Shown here: piece by piece, positions 1 through 8,760 of the stretch
How the letters are laid out: each line of letters starts with the position of its first letter
Numbering within the stretch: position 1 is the stretch's first letter
Source of the DNA: Beijerinckia indica subsp. indica ATCC 9039
GTDB taxonomy: Bacteria; Pseudomonadota; Alphaproteobacteria; Rhizobiales; Beijerinckiaceae
Direction of reading: 5' to 3'
Length of the DNA stretch: 64,000 bases
NCBI RefSeq assembly: GCF_000019845.1
Contig: NC_010581.1
Location: 3,541,501-3,605,500, forward strand
Notes under the pieces: model-generated
The model's database searches: none
What the model was told of the DNA's origin: nothing
The model's input: only the letters and a program-made list of their open reading frames with translations
Position numbers and translations under genes: made by a program

Positions 1-1238
1 AGCAAGGTTTCGCTCGCGACGCGCAGCGCGTTTTTGAGGAAATCCACCGCCGCCTCACGGCCGAGCGCATGATCGAGACGCTCACCGAAGCCAATCCGTG
101 TGGGCGTCGTATTGCGCACCGCCGAGGCGATAAGATCGCCACCGCCCAATTCGAGAAAGGCGCGATGGCCGAAACGGTTACGAGCCGCCCATTCGAGAAT
201 GTGTCCGGCATCGGCCTTGGACATCCAGGTCCGCAGGAGCTTGCGGGCCTTGTTCCAATCGATCAGAAACACCAGGCTGGAGCCAAGCGCCGCCAGGAAA
301 GCGGAGCGATGCGCCTGATCTACCGCCGCAAAACGGCCGGTCGTGAGATAGAAAGGTTCCTCGTCGCCGATGCCTTGAGCGTCCTTGCGTTCAAGGCCGC
401 TCCATTGCACGGCGAAAGCGTCGAACAAGTTGGCAAAGAATCGCGCGCGATCGAGATGCACATCCGTATACGTGATGGTGACAGCAGCCGGATCTATGGT
501 AATGACCACCACATGCGCTTCGGTCTCTCCGATATCGTTCTGGATGACCAATTTGCCGGTGCTGCGCATGGCCGTGGTGGCGAGGCCCGGATGGTTGAAT
601 TTCAGTTTCCGGGTCGACTCCAACCCGCGCATGAAGGCCTCGACCAGGGGGCGATCCTCTGGCGTCAGACCATAGACATGAGCGCCGGCGCAAATCTCTT
701 CCGCATGGGCCGCCGCAAGCTGGTTCAAGGCCTTATGGAGATCCATGACAAGGCGATGCAGACTATCCTCATGGTGTGCGGAAAGAGCACCCAATTGGGC
801 GATCCGCGTCACGGCCATAGTGTCGGCGGGGCCCTGGTTTTCCGGCTTGTCTTTCAAGGCCGCCTGCAAGGCTGCAAGACGAGCAAGCCCGGCCTCACCG
901 GCGGTCTGGTCTCCGGCCTTGACGGAATTGGCCATGGTCGTGACATCCTGCCAGATCGCGGCGGCGAGCGTGTCGAGGCCGGGCGCACTGATCCTGCCGG
1001 GATCCACAAGCCGCGCGTTCTGAACCAGCGTTTCCATCGGCAAGGGATCAATGCCGGCAGCGCGGCATTCATCCTGGAGGTCGAAGGGAGGCACTGTAGG
1101 GTTTTGGGCACGCCGGGCGGCTGCTTGCAGAACGGCAAGACGAAGCTTGACCTGATCGTTCGCGTGCAGACCATCCTGGATAAGCGATGGCAGGAGGATT
1201 TCACTCTCTCCAAGCCGTTCGATGATATCGGATTTCAT
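1..1238 (-). CDS. Uncharacterised protein, C-terminus cut by window edge
   Basis: An open frame runs on the minus strand from an ATG at 1238 to the window edge with no stop, giving at least 412 residues. The upstream AGGG about 10 bases before the ATG is a modest ribosome site. The protein looks soluble: no signal peptide or membrane segment, Ala/Leu-rich helices over residues 90-190, and a more beta-like stretch around VVITIDPAAVTITYTDVHLD. I do not recognise a family or catalytic motif. The codon pattern (GCC, CTC, CGC rich) matches the neighbouring real genes, and the overlapping plus-strand frame of 397 codons is its shadow. Confidence 0.7.
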   Translation of the reverse strand, partial: MKSDIIERLGESEILLPSLIQDGLHANDQVKLRLAVLQAAARRAQNPTVPPFDLQDECRAAGIDPLPMETLVQNARLVDPGRISAPGLDTLAAAIWQDVTTMANSVKAGDQTAGEAGLARLAALQAALKDKPENQGPADTMAVTRIAQLGALSAHHEDSLHRLVMDLHKALNQLAAAHAEEICAGAHVYGLTPEDRPLVEAFMRGLESTRKLKFNHPGLATTAMRSTGKLVIQNDIGETEAHVVVITIDPAAVTITYTDVHLDRARFFANLFDAFAVQWSGLERKDAQGIGDEEPFYLTTGRFAAVDQAHRSAFLAALGSSLVFLIDWNKARKLLRTWMSKADAGHILEWAARNRFGHRAFLELGGGDLIASAVRNTTPTRIGFGERLDHALGREAAVDFLKNALRVASETL

Positions 1239-1535
1239 CGGTGCACCCTGGGACCTTGGTGAATAATGATCCCCCTTGAACGATTCGTGCGTCAGCCGTG
1301 TGACAGTTGAATGACGCATTCTCCCTTATAGAAGATTGAAAATATTGAACCTGGAGCACCGGGCACGGCTCACGGTGAACGTCCAGCGTTCTGATCTAGT
1401 ATCCACCCTCATTGAAGCGCGACTCGTCGCGGTTCAATGAGGGCAAGTGGATACAGTTTAAAAAGTGGCGTATCGAGAATCTATGATCTCGATACTGGGG
1501 CATCGCCTCAATCGATGGATAGGCCTGAGAACGAA
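1239..1535. other. Intergenic region carrying repeat A copy 1
   Basis: About 300 bases between the start of the partial gene and the stop of the AcoR-like gene. The right half is repeat A (1398-1496). The left half contains the presumed promoter of the partial gene; I see no further gene. Confidence 0.6.
1398..1496 (+). repeat. Repeat A, copy 1 (two-hairpin intergenic element)
   Basis: One of four copies of a roughly 100-base element. The first half folds on itself: TATCCAC and CTCATTGAA pair with TTCAATGAG and GTGGATA around a GCGCGACTCGTCGCGG core. The second half is an imperfect hairpin, TATCGAGAATC paired with GATCTCGATA. An A-rich linker (TTTAAAAAGTG) joins them. It lies 40 bases past the stop of the minus-strand activator gene. 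Other copies are at 8642, 21827 and 54477. Confidence 0.9.
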
Positions 1536-3416
1536 TCAGCGGCCCGTGCCCAACCCGAAATGCTTGATCCGGCGGTAAAGCGTCGCCCGGCTCATGCCAA
1601 GATGGCTGGCAGCTTTGGCGATATCGAAACCATCCTCGGCGAGTTGCCTTGCAATGACGTCTTTTTCTGCTTGTTGCAAAGTCCCGACAGGCGCCAACCG
1701 TTCCGTGCGGGACGGCAAATCGAAATCATGACTTTCAAGGCATGGCGCCGGGGAACTCGCAAAAGCCAGTTCAAGAACCTGCCGCAATTGGCGAAGATTG
1801 CCTGGCCATTCACAAGCCTCGATCGCGCTTCGCGCCGTAGCCGAGAGATCGCGGCCCAGCGCAATCTCTCGCACAAGCCGATCAATGACCAGGCTCTTGT
1901 CCTCGCGCGACCGCAAGGGCGGGAGATCGATCGGGAGCCCTTTGAGCCGGTAATAAAGATCCGCGCGAAAGGTTCGCGCGGTGACCAGGGCTTCGAGATC
2001 CTGTTGCGTCGCGCAGATGAGTGCGATTGTCGAAGCCCCCTCCCCACGCAAGCCTGCATGATTATCCAGCGCATGCACGAGGAAAGCTTGCAACGACAGC
2101 GGCAAATCACCGATCTCATCGAGAAAGAGCGTGCCACCTGCCGCTCGTTCGATCGGATCGGCGAGAGCGTTTTGCGCGAAAGAGTTTTGAGCAGGATAAT
2201 CTTGAGAATTTAACAGCGCCCGGCAATCGACGCGGATGAAGGGGCGCTCGATGGGGCTCCTGATCGTCTCGTTCTTTTGGACCCTGTCCCCATGAATCGC
2301 ACGCGCGAAAACTTCTTTCCCCGTGCCAGTTTCACCCGTGATGAGGAGTTTCGGTTTCAAACCCGCAGTGGCGCGGATACGCTGGACAAAGGCCTGCAAA
2401 CGCCGATCATCGCCGGCCAAAGTATCAAGGAGTGAAGGCTCCTTGGGTGCAAGAGCCGGCGTGGTGGGACGCTTTCTCCGCGTTTCAAGGGGAGGCGAGA
2501 ATGACAGGGCAGAACTCAGGGACAGAAAAGTCGCCGCGCCGTCACGAAGCAATGGCGCCTTGCCGGTCCCGGCGGATGGCCCTCCATCATCCCTGACAAT
2601 CCCGATCCCTTGATCGATCAAGGCCTCATCGAGCCCGAGCTGCTGGCGGGCGAGCCGGCTCGCGCCCTTGAGCCGCCGGTCCTCGTCGAAGGCGAGCAGC
2701 GCCTTGCCCTCGATCGACTCCCCAAGCGAGACGATCCAGCAGGATCGATAGGCGTGCCGGAAACAGACAGCCTCGATCCAACCGGCGGCAAGCGTCGTCG
2801 CGCGTTGCGCGAAACCGACGATGCGGCTGTCGATCTCCTGGTTGAAGGCCGATATATCAAGACAGCCGATGATCGTCCCATCGGCATTAAAGAGCGGCGC
2901 AACGGTGCAGGTCAGGCCCGCGTGGCGGGAGCGGAAATGCTCGCCACGATGCACCGTGACCGGCCGTTGCTCGGTCAGGCACAGGCCGACGCCATTGGTG
3001 CCTTCAAGCCCCTCGCTCCAGACGGAGCCGGTCCAAAGCCCCCATTTCCGAAAGGCGCGCTCGTCATTTCCCGCCCGCGCGTTCAAGGTTATGCCATTGC
3101 CATCGGTGAGCATGACGACATAGCCTAGATCGGCGACCTGCCGATAAAGATCATCGAGAAGCGGCGTGGAGAGGGATAAAAGGGCGTCGAGCGGTTCCCG
3201 CGCCTCGCGCAATTCGCCGCGAGACAGGACGCGCGTCTCGGCCTGACGTTCGGGATCGAGCTTATGGCGATCGAGGCAGCGGCGCCAGGACGCAATGATC
3301 AAAGAGCCGACGGGTCCATCGCCCGTTTCCGCCCCACCGAATGAGGCGGTGAAGATCCGTTCCGCATGCGCCGTGGCGGCAACCGGCATTCTCCCATCCC
3401 CGGACCCCATTGGCAT
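1536..3416 (-). CDS. AcoR-like transcriptional activator without the GAFTGA loop
   Basis: A 626-residue bacterial enhancer-binding-type regulator. An N-terminal segment (SWRRCLDRHKLDP, about residues 43-55) and a GAF-like sensor (about 90-220) are typical of the AcoR/acetoin-activator group. The AAA+ core has Walker A GETGTGKE at 361-368 and Walker B GGTLFLDEIGD at 427-437. A Fis-type helix-turn-helix (AASHLGMSRATLYRRIKH) closes the protein. The segment between residues 400 and 427 is about 16 residues shorter than usual and has no GAFTGA, the loop that touches sigma-54. It may therefore act with another sigma factor, as Rhodobacter capsulatus NtrC and TyrR do. The effector is unknown. The start has a GGGGAGGG ribosome site; the ATG at 3410 is an alternative. 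Confidence 0.88.
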   Translation of the reverse strand: MPMGSGDGRMPVAATAHAERIFTASFGGAETGDGPVGSLIIASWRRCLDRHKLDPERQAETRVLSRGELREAREPLDALLSLSTPLLDDLYRQVADLGYVVMLTDGNGITLNARAGNDERAFRKWGLWTGSVWSEGLEGTNGVGLCLTEQRPVTVHRGEHFRSRHAGLTCTVAPLFNADGTIIGCLDISAFNQEIDSRIVGFAQRATTLAAGWIEAVCFRHAYRSCWIVSLGESIEGKALLAFDEDRRLKGASRLARQQLGLDEALIDQGIGIVRDDGGPSAGTGKAPLLRDGAATFLSLSSALSFSPPLETRRKRPTTPALAPKEPSLLDTLAGDDRRLQAFVQRIRATAGLKPKLLITGETGTGKEVFARAIHGDRVQKNETIRSPIERPFIRVDCRALLNSQDYPAQNSFAQNALADPIERAAGGTLFLDEIGDLPLSLQAFLVHALDNHAGLRGEGASTIALICATQQDLEALVTARTFRADLYYRLKGLPIDLPPLRSREDKSLVIDRLVREIALGRDLSATARSAIEACEWPGNLRQLRQVLELAFASSPAPCLESHDFDLPSRTERLAPVGTLQQAEKDVIARQLAEDGFDIAKAASHLGMSRATLYRRIKHFGLGTGR

Positions 3417-3855
3417 GGACCCTCCCCTCTTGATTTGCCCGCAGCGGCCTTTGATCGGCTCATATCCCGCGGGTAATTTTATGGGGCGGCATCATAAACA
3501 TTGAAAACGGTGAAGTCGAGAAACGGGATTGCCTGGCCCGGCCGGATCAGCGCCTGTCATACGCAAGCTTAGCCGTGCCAAAATGAGCAGCAATAAGTGA
3601 ACTGAATTTATTCATTGCGGTCTTGTTTTGCTTGTCATACGATCATATTTTAAAGAAATCGCTCATGACCTGCGTATTCATTTAGCAGATCTGAAAGCCG
3701 CGGGCGATGCTGGCCTTGCTTCAGGGTGAAGGGAAGGTCGGAGGCAGTGGGGCATGTGTAGCGGCGCGGGAGATTGCCTTCCAAGCCGCATTGCAATGCA
3801 GTGTCCCGCCAGTCGAGGCGGCGTCGAAGACATTATTTCTACGAGGAATTTTCCT
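3417..3855. other. Divergent intergenic region before cspA
   Basis: About 440 bases between the divergently transcribed activator and cspA. The middle (roughly 3590-3680) is AT-rich and is the likely place for both promoters. The last 100 bases would form a long cspA leader, which is usual for cold-shock genes. I see no additional gene. Confidence 0.5.
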
Positions 3856-4065
3856 ATGTCTACAGGAACGGTGAAATGGTTCAATGCCGAGAAAGGGTAT
3901 GGATTTATCCAGCCTGACGAGGGTGGCAAGGATGTGTTCGTTCATATCAGCGCCGTCGAACAATCCGGCCTGCGTCATCTGGCTGAAGGCCAGAAGATCA
4001 ATTACGATGTCGTTCCTGATAAAAGGACCGGCAAATCCTCGGCGGGAAATCTGCGGGCAGCGTAA
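3856..4065 (+). CDS. cspA: Cold-shock protein CspA family
   Basis: A 69-residue single cold-shock domain that binds single-stranded RNA and DNA and melts RNA secondary structure. The start [18 protein letters not shown] is canonical; RNP1 (KGYGFI) and RNP2 (VFVHI) are intact. The length is normal for the family. The frame stays open upstream to 3754, but the homology-supported ATG at 3856 has an AGGA ribosome site just before it. A terminator hairpin follows at 4139. It is convergent with cdd. Which cold-shock paralogue this is, and whether cold induces it, cannot be told from sequence. Confidence 0.95.
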   Translation: MSTGTVKWFNAEKGYGFIQPDEGGKDVFVHISAVEQSGLRHLAEGQKINYDVVPDKRTGKSSAGNLRAA

Positions 4066-4138
4066 TCCCGCGAGCCCCTGACGCCGGCTCAAGAGTGCCG
4101 GTTGATGCTCTAGCCGTTTCACCCGGTCTCTCTTCATG

Positions 4139-4170
4139 GCCCTGGCTCATTGCCGGGGCTTTTGTATTTT
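4139..4170 (+). terminator. Rho-independent terminator after cspA
   Basis: GCCCTGGC and GCCGGGGC pair (one mismatch) around a TCATT loop, followed by TTTTGTATTTT. It ends exactly at the stop codon of the convergent cdd gene. Confidence 0.7.
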
Positions 4171-4586
4171 CAGTCCTGTTCGTCAGCATCGCGAGGACGA
4201 TCGAGCGCAAATCCGTGTGGTAACAATTCGGCCATTGTATATGTAGCGCGATGCCCCTCTGGCCCTCCGACATGCACCAAAGTCTCCGGCGCCGAGAACT
4301 CATGAAGGCGTTGCCGACAGGCGCCGCAAGGCGTCGTATGACCTGCGCCATCTCCAAGAATGAAAATGGCGTCGATGCTCCGCTCTCCAGCCGTGATCAT
4401 GGCCGCGATAGCGCCGGCTTCCGCGCAGGTTCCGACCGGATAAGCGGCATTTTCGACATTCACCCCGACAAATACGGCGCCTGAAACGCTGCGCACGGCC
4501 GCCGCCACTTTAAAGCGGGAATAAGGCGCATAAGCCCTGTCGAACACCGCCAAAGCCGCGCTCCAGAGTTCCTCCAGCGGATCCAT
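4170..4586 (-). CDS. cdd: Cytidine deaminase
   Basis: Hydrolytic deamination of cytidine and deoxycytidine to uridine forms, in pyrimidine salvage in the cytoplasm. The 138-residue product is the usual size of the small homotetrameric CDA class. Near the N-terminus APYSRFKVAAAV is the family signature. The zinc site is visible as TCAEAGAI, with the catalytic Glu, and PCGACRQ. The start at 4586 is chosen because GGGGAGGGA precedes it directly and because MDPLEELW aligns with where homologues begin; the frame is open to 4655. No obvious operon partner. Confidence 0.95.
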   Translation of the reverse strand: MDPLEELWSAALAVFDRAYAPYSRFKVAAAVRSVSGAVFVGVNVENAAYPVGTCAEAGAIAAMITAGERSIDAIFILGDGAGHTTPCGACRQRLHEFSAPETLVHVGGPEGHRATYTMAELLPHGFALDRPRDADEQD

Positions 4587-4801
4587 TCCCTCCCCCTTTC
4601 CTTCGCATGGCCTGACAAGTCGAAAGGGATGGATGGGAACCCTCCCAGTCCTCATCGGTTAAGCTCCCAAATATTCCAGAAGCCACGTGGCGCGTCTTCT
4701 GGTTCCTCTCTCGAATTTTGCCCTTCGCCAAGCGGTGGGGAAATTCGGGATACTCCCGATGGTCGCGTTTGACGAGCATCGGCATCACAAGGGAGAGCGA
4801 T

Positions 4802-5014
4802 ATGTCGCAAGATATAAAAACATCGACATCCAATCGCGGATTTGCCTCCATGGATGCGGAAAAACAAAGGGAAATCGCGCGCAAGGGCGGACGCAGCGTG
4901 CCCAATGAAAAACGCAGTTTCTCGCAGAACCACCAGCTCGCCTCGGAAGCCGGCCGCAAGGGCGGCCAGTCCGCGCATGGTCATCGCCGGTCCGCTCAAG
5001 ATATTCGCCATTAA
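4802..5014 (+). CDS. KGG-motif stress protein (first of a convergent pair)
   Basis: A 70-residue, strongly basic, hydrophilic protein with two KGG motifs of the type found in E. coli YciG/general stress proteins. Pattern: RGFASMDAEKQREIARKGG, then SFSQN, then LASEAGRKGGQS. The upstream GGGAGAG fits the ATG at 4802; a longer in-frame start at 4718 looks non-coding. No membrane or signal segment. The exact function of KGG proteins is not established; they are usually stress or stationary-phase induced. It faces a longer paralogue at 5152-5448 across a shared terminator. Confidence 0.88.
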   Translation: MSQDIKTSTSNRGFASMDAEKQREIARKGGRSVPNEKRSFSQNHQLASEAGRKGGQSAHGHRRSAQDIRH

Positions 5015-5074
5015 CGGCTGCCCCAATGATCAGCGGCGGCCTCGCTGCATAAGCGACTTTTATACAACGGACGT

Positions 5075-5117
5075 AAAAAAGGGCGGCGATTTCACATCGC
5101 CACCCTTTTTAAATTTT
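5075..5117. terminator. Bidirectional terminator between the two KGG genes
   Basis: GGGCGGCGAT pairs with ATCGCCACCC around a TTCAC loop. A run of A on the left and a run of T on the right let it serve both convergent genes. Confidence 0.85.
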
Positions 5118-5151
5118 TCCGTCCGGCTCCACCGGACGACAGGTGTCGTTT

Positions 5152-5448
5152 TTAGCCTTCTGCAACGGCCACTTTGCGCGTGCCGCTATGGGAAGCATGA
5201 CCACCCTTACGGCCGGCTTCCGAGGCGAGCTGGTGGTTCTGCGAGAAACTGCGCTTGTTGGGGTTAACGCTTTGGCCGCCTTTGCGGCCTGCCTCGGCCG
5301 CGAGCGCAGGATTTTGCGAGAAGCTGCGCTTTTCATGCGGCACGCTTTCACCGCCCTTGCGCGCGATCGCCCGCTGCTTTTCGGCATCCATGGACGCAAA
5401 GCCACGCGTCGATGTCGATTTTTTTGGAGATTCCAGGGTTTTTGTCAT
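5152..5448 (-). CDS. KGG-motif stress protein (second of a convergent pair)
   Basis: A 98-residue paralogue of the 4802-5014 product with three KGG motifs rather than two. The opening block TSTRGFASMDAEKQRAIARK is almost the same as in the partner. The block SFSQN-x2-LA-x-EAGRKGG then occurs twice, so the extra length comes from an internal duplication of about 24 residues. GAGGAAGC precedes the ATG at 5448. The protein is basic and probably disordered. Role inferred only from the family: general stress protection, mechanism unknown. Confidence 0.88.
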   Translation of the reverse strand: MTKTLESPKKSTSTRGFASMDAEKQRAIARKGGESVPHEKRSFSQNPALAAEAGRKGGQSVNPNKRSFSQNHQLASEAGRKGGHASHSGTRKVAVAEG

Positions 5449-6410
5449 GCTTCCTCACAAAACTTTTATTTATTGATGAACCAACTAACGCTTAGCTTTT
5501 TGACTGGTTTCAGAAGAAAAAAAATTTTCAGGTAAAATCAAAGCCAAGCACAAGCTTTTACGATCAATACCTTGTAAAAATATGGGATGGTCGAGGCCCT
5601 TTGAGGAGGGGTCTCACAAGTTTTTCATGCGCCTTTTAATTCTCTCCTCCACAGTTCGAATTCATGTGGCATTCAGCGGCAGAAAGAGAGACTTCATGCC
5701 GGTGCAATGACCAAGGGCAAGCAAGCAAGTCCCAAGTAAAAGCCCAGGACATTCTTCCAACGGCATCACATTAAAAATGGACGTCCCTTTTGGAGGACAT
5801 CTCCTTCCCTCGCGCCCGTAACCGGTCCGCGCGGATCTAAATGTAATTTTAACGTCTTTGGTTGCATCACGAGCTTCGCCGCATTCTTCTTTGGCAGCTA
5901 TCTGGAATAAATTTCCACAATTTCACTTTAGCTTGGTTGTCTTTGCCTATAAGCTCTTGACGTTTGTATCATCAGCCTGGAAATAGGCAGTCCGACCAGA
6001 AGCTTCAAAATACACGGCCTTTTGCAACGCGCGGAACCCGTGAACACGATGGTCGGAACGAGGCGATGCATGACGTCAAGGTTTGCGACCAATCCGGCAT
6101 CCTGTCGAAAGGTTTCAGCTCGAGCGATTTCCGCCGGAGCGGAAATCCTGCTGAGAGAAAGACAGGCAGGCACAGGTCACCTGGCAACGTCCGCACACAT
6201 TCAAACACGCGATACTCCTCTGTCGCGCAGGCTCGCCAGGAGCCGCGAGGGCAATTGTGTGGAGCAGGCGCCGGGGCCTTCTCGTTTCGAAGACACATCC
6301 CCTCACATTTGAACCCGGGCATCCGGACTTAATCATAGCATTTGGACCGCATCACAAAGATCGCTAAACAGGTTTCTTTAGGACCGATGTGATGCCGCAG
6401 GGCGAATAAA
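5449..6410. other. Long intergenic region with no recognisable gene
   Basis: About 960 bases. The first 270 are AT-rich (promoter zone of the KGG gene). The rest shows short frames on both strands without a recognisable protein, ribosome site or codon bias. No repeat of families A to D was found in it. It could hold a small RNA or a decayed gene, but I cannot support either. Confidence 0.4.
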
Positions 6411-7289
6411 ATGACAGAAATCAAAAAAATCGGAATTGTCGGGGCGGGACAGATGGGATGCGGCATCGCTCAGGTCTGCGCGCTCGCGGGAATAAAGGTC
6501 GTTCTCAATGATATTTCCAGCGACCGCCTCAATGCAGCGCTTCCCACGATCACAGCCAATATGGACAAGCAGATCAGGCGCCAGCAGATCACCGAGACCG
6601 CCCGCGACGGCGCGCTTCCACACATCAGCCTGTCACCCGATTACGCCGGCCTCGGAGACAGCGATCTGGTGATCGAGGCGGCCACCGAAAACGAGGAGGT
6701 CAAACGCAAGATCTTCAGTGAGATCTGCGCGGTTTTGAAACCCGAGACGATTCTCGCCAGCAACACATCCTCCATTTCGATCACGCGATTGGCCTCGGTC
6801 ACCGACCGGCCCGAGCATTTCATGGGCATTCACTTCATGAATCCCGTGCCGCGCATGCAGCTCGTCGAATTGATCCGCGGTATCGCCACCGAAAACTCGA
6901 CTTTCGAAACGGCCAAGACCTTCATCACCCAACTCGGCAAGACGGTGACGGTTTCCGAGGATTTCCCGGCCTTCATCGTCAATCGTATTCTGTTGCCGAT
7001 GATCAATGAGGCCATTTATACGCTTTATGAAGGGGTCGGCTCCGTCGAAGCCATCGATACTGCGATGCGGCTCGGCGCCAACCACCCGATGGGTCCCCTG
7101 CAACTGGCCGATTTCATCGGTCTCGACATCGTGCTATCCGTCATGCAGGTCTTGCATGAGGGTCTGGCCGATTCGAAATACCGCCCCTGCCCCTTGCTTG
7201 TGAAATATGTCGAAGCCGGCTGGCTCGGCCGCAAGGTGCAGCGCGGTTTCTACGATTATCGCAGCGGCACCCCAATCGCCACACGCTGA
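6411..7289 (+). CDS. hbd: 3-hydroxybutyryl-CoA dehydrogenase
   Basis: NAD(P)-dependent interconversion of 3-hydroxybutyryl-CoA and acetoacetyl-CoA, in short-chain acyl-CoA or polyhydroxybutyrate-related metabolism. The 292-residue length matches the Hbd/PaaH group. The N-terminal Rossmann motif is GIVGAGQMGCGIAQ. The catalytic His lies in HFMNPVP and the partner Glu in VIEAATEN, with the conserved N of ASNTSSI. The C-terminal domain has FPAFIVNRIL and NHPMGPLQLADFIGLD. The gene stands alone between two non-coding stretches. Substrate length cannot be proved from sequence. Confidence 0.93.
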   Translation: MTEIKKIGIVGAGQMGCGIAQVCALAGIKVVLNDISSDRLNAALPTITANMDKQIRRQQITETARDGALPHISLSPDYAGLGDSDLVIEAATENEEVKRKIFSEICAVLKPETILASNTSSISITRLASVTDRPEHFMGIHFMNPVPRMQLVELIRGIATENSTFETAKTFITQLGKTVTVSEDFPAFIVNRILLPMINEAIYTLYEGVGSVEAIDTAMRLGANHPMGPLQLADFIGLDIVLSVMQVLHEGLADSKYRPCPLLVKYVEAGWLGRKVQRGFYDYRSGTPIATR

Positions 7290-7602
7290 GGCCGGGGCGC
7301 GGGCGCGCTTCAGAAGACCGCCATTCGCATAAAACGTAGACGCCGCCCTCGGCGGTCATTATAAAGTCACGGAACGCTGTTTAAGACATGAGACCATGTT
7401 GAGCCGAACCAGATTCTGGCGCGACTCTTGAATCGAAATCGAGGCCTCCTCTGCGGGGTCAAGGCATGCCACCCTTGCTTGACGGATCGTCTTAGCTGGT
7501 AAGGCGGACCGTTTTGCCTCGGGTGTCCAGGGACCGTGTCAACACGGTTCGAACCCAAATTTGGAGCCTCCGGCCCTGCCGTGCTTCAAGCGAGGTGCCG
7601 AT
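7290..7602. other. Intergenic region between hbd and the HNH gene
   Basis: About 310 bases. AGACCGCC at 7316 can pair with GGCGGTC at 7351, a possible weak terminator for hbd. No gene seen. Confidence 0.35.
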
Positions 7603-8172
7603 TTGACGGTTCACTTCCAACCTCTCGTCTCGCCCGAGGCTTGCCCAGCCCTCGTGCTCAATGCCGATTTTCGGCCCCTCAGCTATTATCCCCTGTCGCT
7701 CTGGTCGTGGCAGGATGCCATTAAAGCGGTCTTCCTCGATCGGGTGAATATCGTTTCCCATTACGATAAGACAGTCCGAAGTCCGAGCTTCGAGATGCGG
7801 CTGCCTTCCGTTGTTTCCCTCAAAACCTATGTCAAACCTTCGCGTCATCCCGCCTTTACGCGATTCAATGTTTTCCTCCGCGATCGCTTTACCTGCCAAT
7901 ATTGCGGTTCACGCGAGGATCTGACTTTCGATCATGTTCTGCCGCGCTCCAAAGGCGGCACCACGACCTGGGAAAATGTCGTCGCCGCCTGTTCCTGCTG
8001 CAATCTGCGCAAGGGCGATAAACTTCCCGACGAGGCCCATATGTGGCCGGCGAGCCCCCCCTATCAGCCGACCGTCGGCGATCTGCACCAGAACGGCCGC
8101 CAATTCCCGCCCAATTATCTGCATGAAAGCTGGATGGATTATCTCTACTGGGATTCCGTTTTGGAGCCTTGA
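7603..8172 (+). CDS. HNH endonuclease-family protein
   Basis: A 189-residue protein with a C-terminal HNH nuclease domain: CQYCGSREDLTFDHVLPRSK, then NVVAACSCCNLRKGDKLP. Two CxxC pairs would bind structural zinc and the DH/N/H residues the catalytic metal. The N-terminal LVLNADFRPLSYYPLSLWSW is typical of a widespread chromosomal HNH family in alphaproteobacteria, not of an intron or phage enzyme. The start is set at TTG 7603 because GAGGTG stands seven bases before it; an in-frame TTG at 7561 has no such site. Cellular role unknown; DNA repair is often suggested for the family. Confidence 0.87.
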   Translation: MTVHFQPLVSPEACPALVLNADFRPLSYYPLSLWSWQDAIKAVFLDRVNIVSHYDKTVRSPSFEMRLPSVVSLKTYVKPSRHPAFTRFNVFLRDRFTCQYCGSREDLTFDHVLPRSKGGTTTWENVVAACSCCNLRKGDKLPDEAHMWPASPPYQPTVGDLHQNGRQFPPNYLHESWMDYLYWDSVLEP

Positions 8173-8282
8173 GACATATATCACGCCGACCAGCGCGAAT
8201 TGATCCCCGCCATGCCCTCAATGCCGCAAAGATGGGCAGCCGGCTGGACCGTATCGGGAAATACAGCTTCCTCAAGCCGGTG

Positions 8283-8316
8283 CCACGGTTTCGCACGCAC
8301 CACGGTTTCGCACGCA
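8283..8316 (+). repeat. Perfect 17-bp tandem duplication
   Basis: The unit CCACGGTTTCGCACGCA occurs twice in direct succession, with a diverged third half-copy (GCGGTTTCGCC) about 65 bases on. Non-coding. Confidence 0.75.
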
Positions 8317-8641
8317 ATAGAGTCGCCCAATAGGGCCACCGGAACGCTGGCAACCGGACATCGCGCAGCTCGCACCCGCGGTTTCGCCGCCACTTCAAGC
8401 GCGTGTATGGCGCACCGCCAATTCAGGCCGCGCATTGCGGGGAACGATCCAGACCCCACCCTCTACCTTTTCAACTGAATATGCCCGCCCGAATTCGGCC
8501 GGTTTCTCAATCTGTGCGCACATGCGTGTAAACCGATGCGGGATCATCGAGTTCGGAATGTCGATAAGAGGCTTGGCTAAGCGCGTCAGTATGATCGGTA
8601 TGAAATGACAAGGCGTCCGAGGACGCCTTGTCTCAATCGCG

Positions 8642-8740
8642 AGTATCCACACTCGTTGAAGCGTAACTCGTCGCGGTTCAATGAGGACAAGTGGATAAGT
8701 TTAAAAAGTGCGTATCGAGAATCTGCGATACTCGATACGA
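8642..8740 (+). repeat. Repeat A, copy 2
   Basis: Same two-hairpin layout as copy 1: GTATCCAC to GTGGATA enclosing TTGAA/TTCAA arms, then CGTATCGAGAATC against GATACTCGATACG. It ends 20 bases beyond the stop codon of the minus-strand phospholipase gene. Confidence 0.9.
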
Positions 8741-8760
8741 GGCAGGTTGCTTGCCCGTCT

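Larger units (their letters stand above)
8173..8760. other. Intergenic region with short tandem repeat and repeat A copy 2
   Basis: About 590 bases between the HNH gene and the end of the phospholipase gene. It contains two perfect tandem copies of a 17-base unit (8283-8316) and repeat A (8642-8740). No coding region is convincing. Confidence 0.5.

Noticed and set aside
69..1262. A 397-codon plus-strand open frame
   Set aside because: Shadow of the minus-strand partial gene, whose frame shows better codon bias and a sensible protein.
5964..6332. A 122-codon plus-strand frame in the gene-free stretch before hbd
   Set aside because: Polar, low-bias sequence with competing frames on both strands and no ribosome site.
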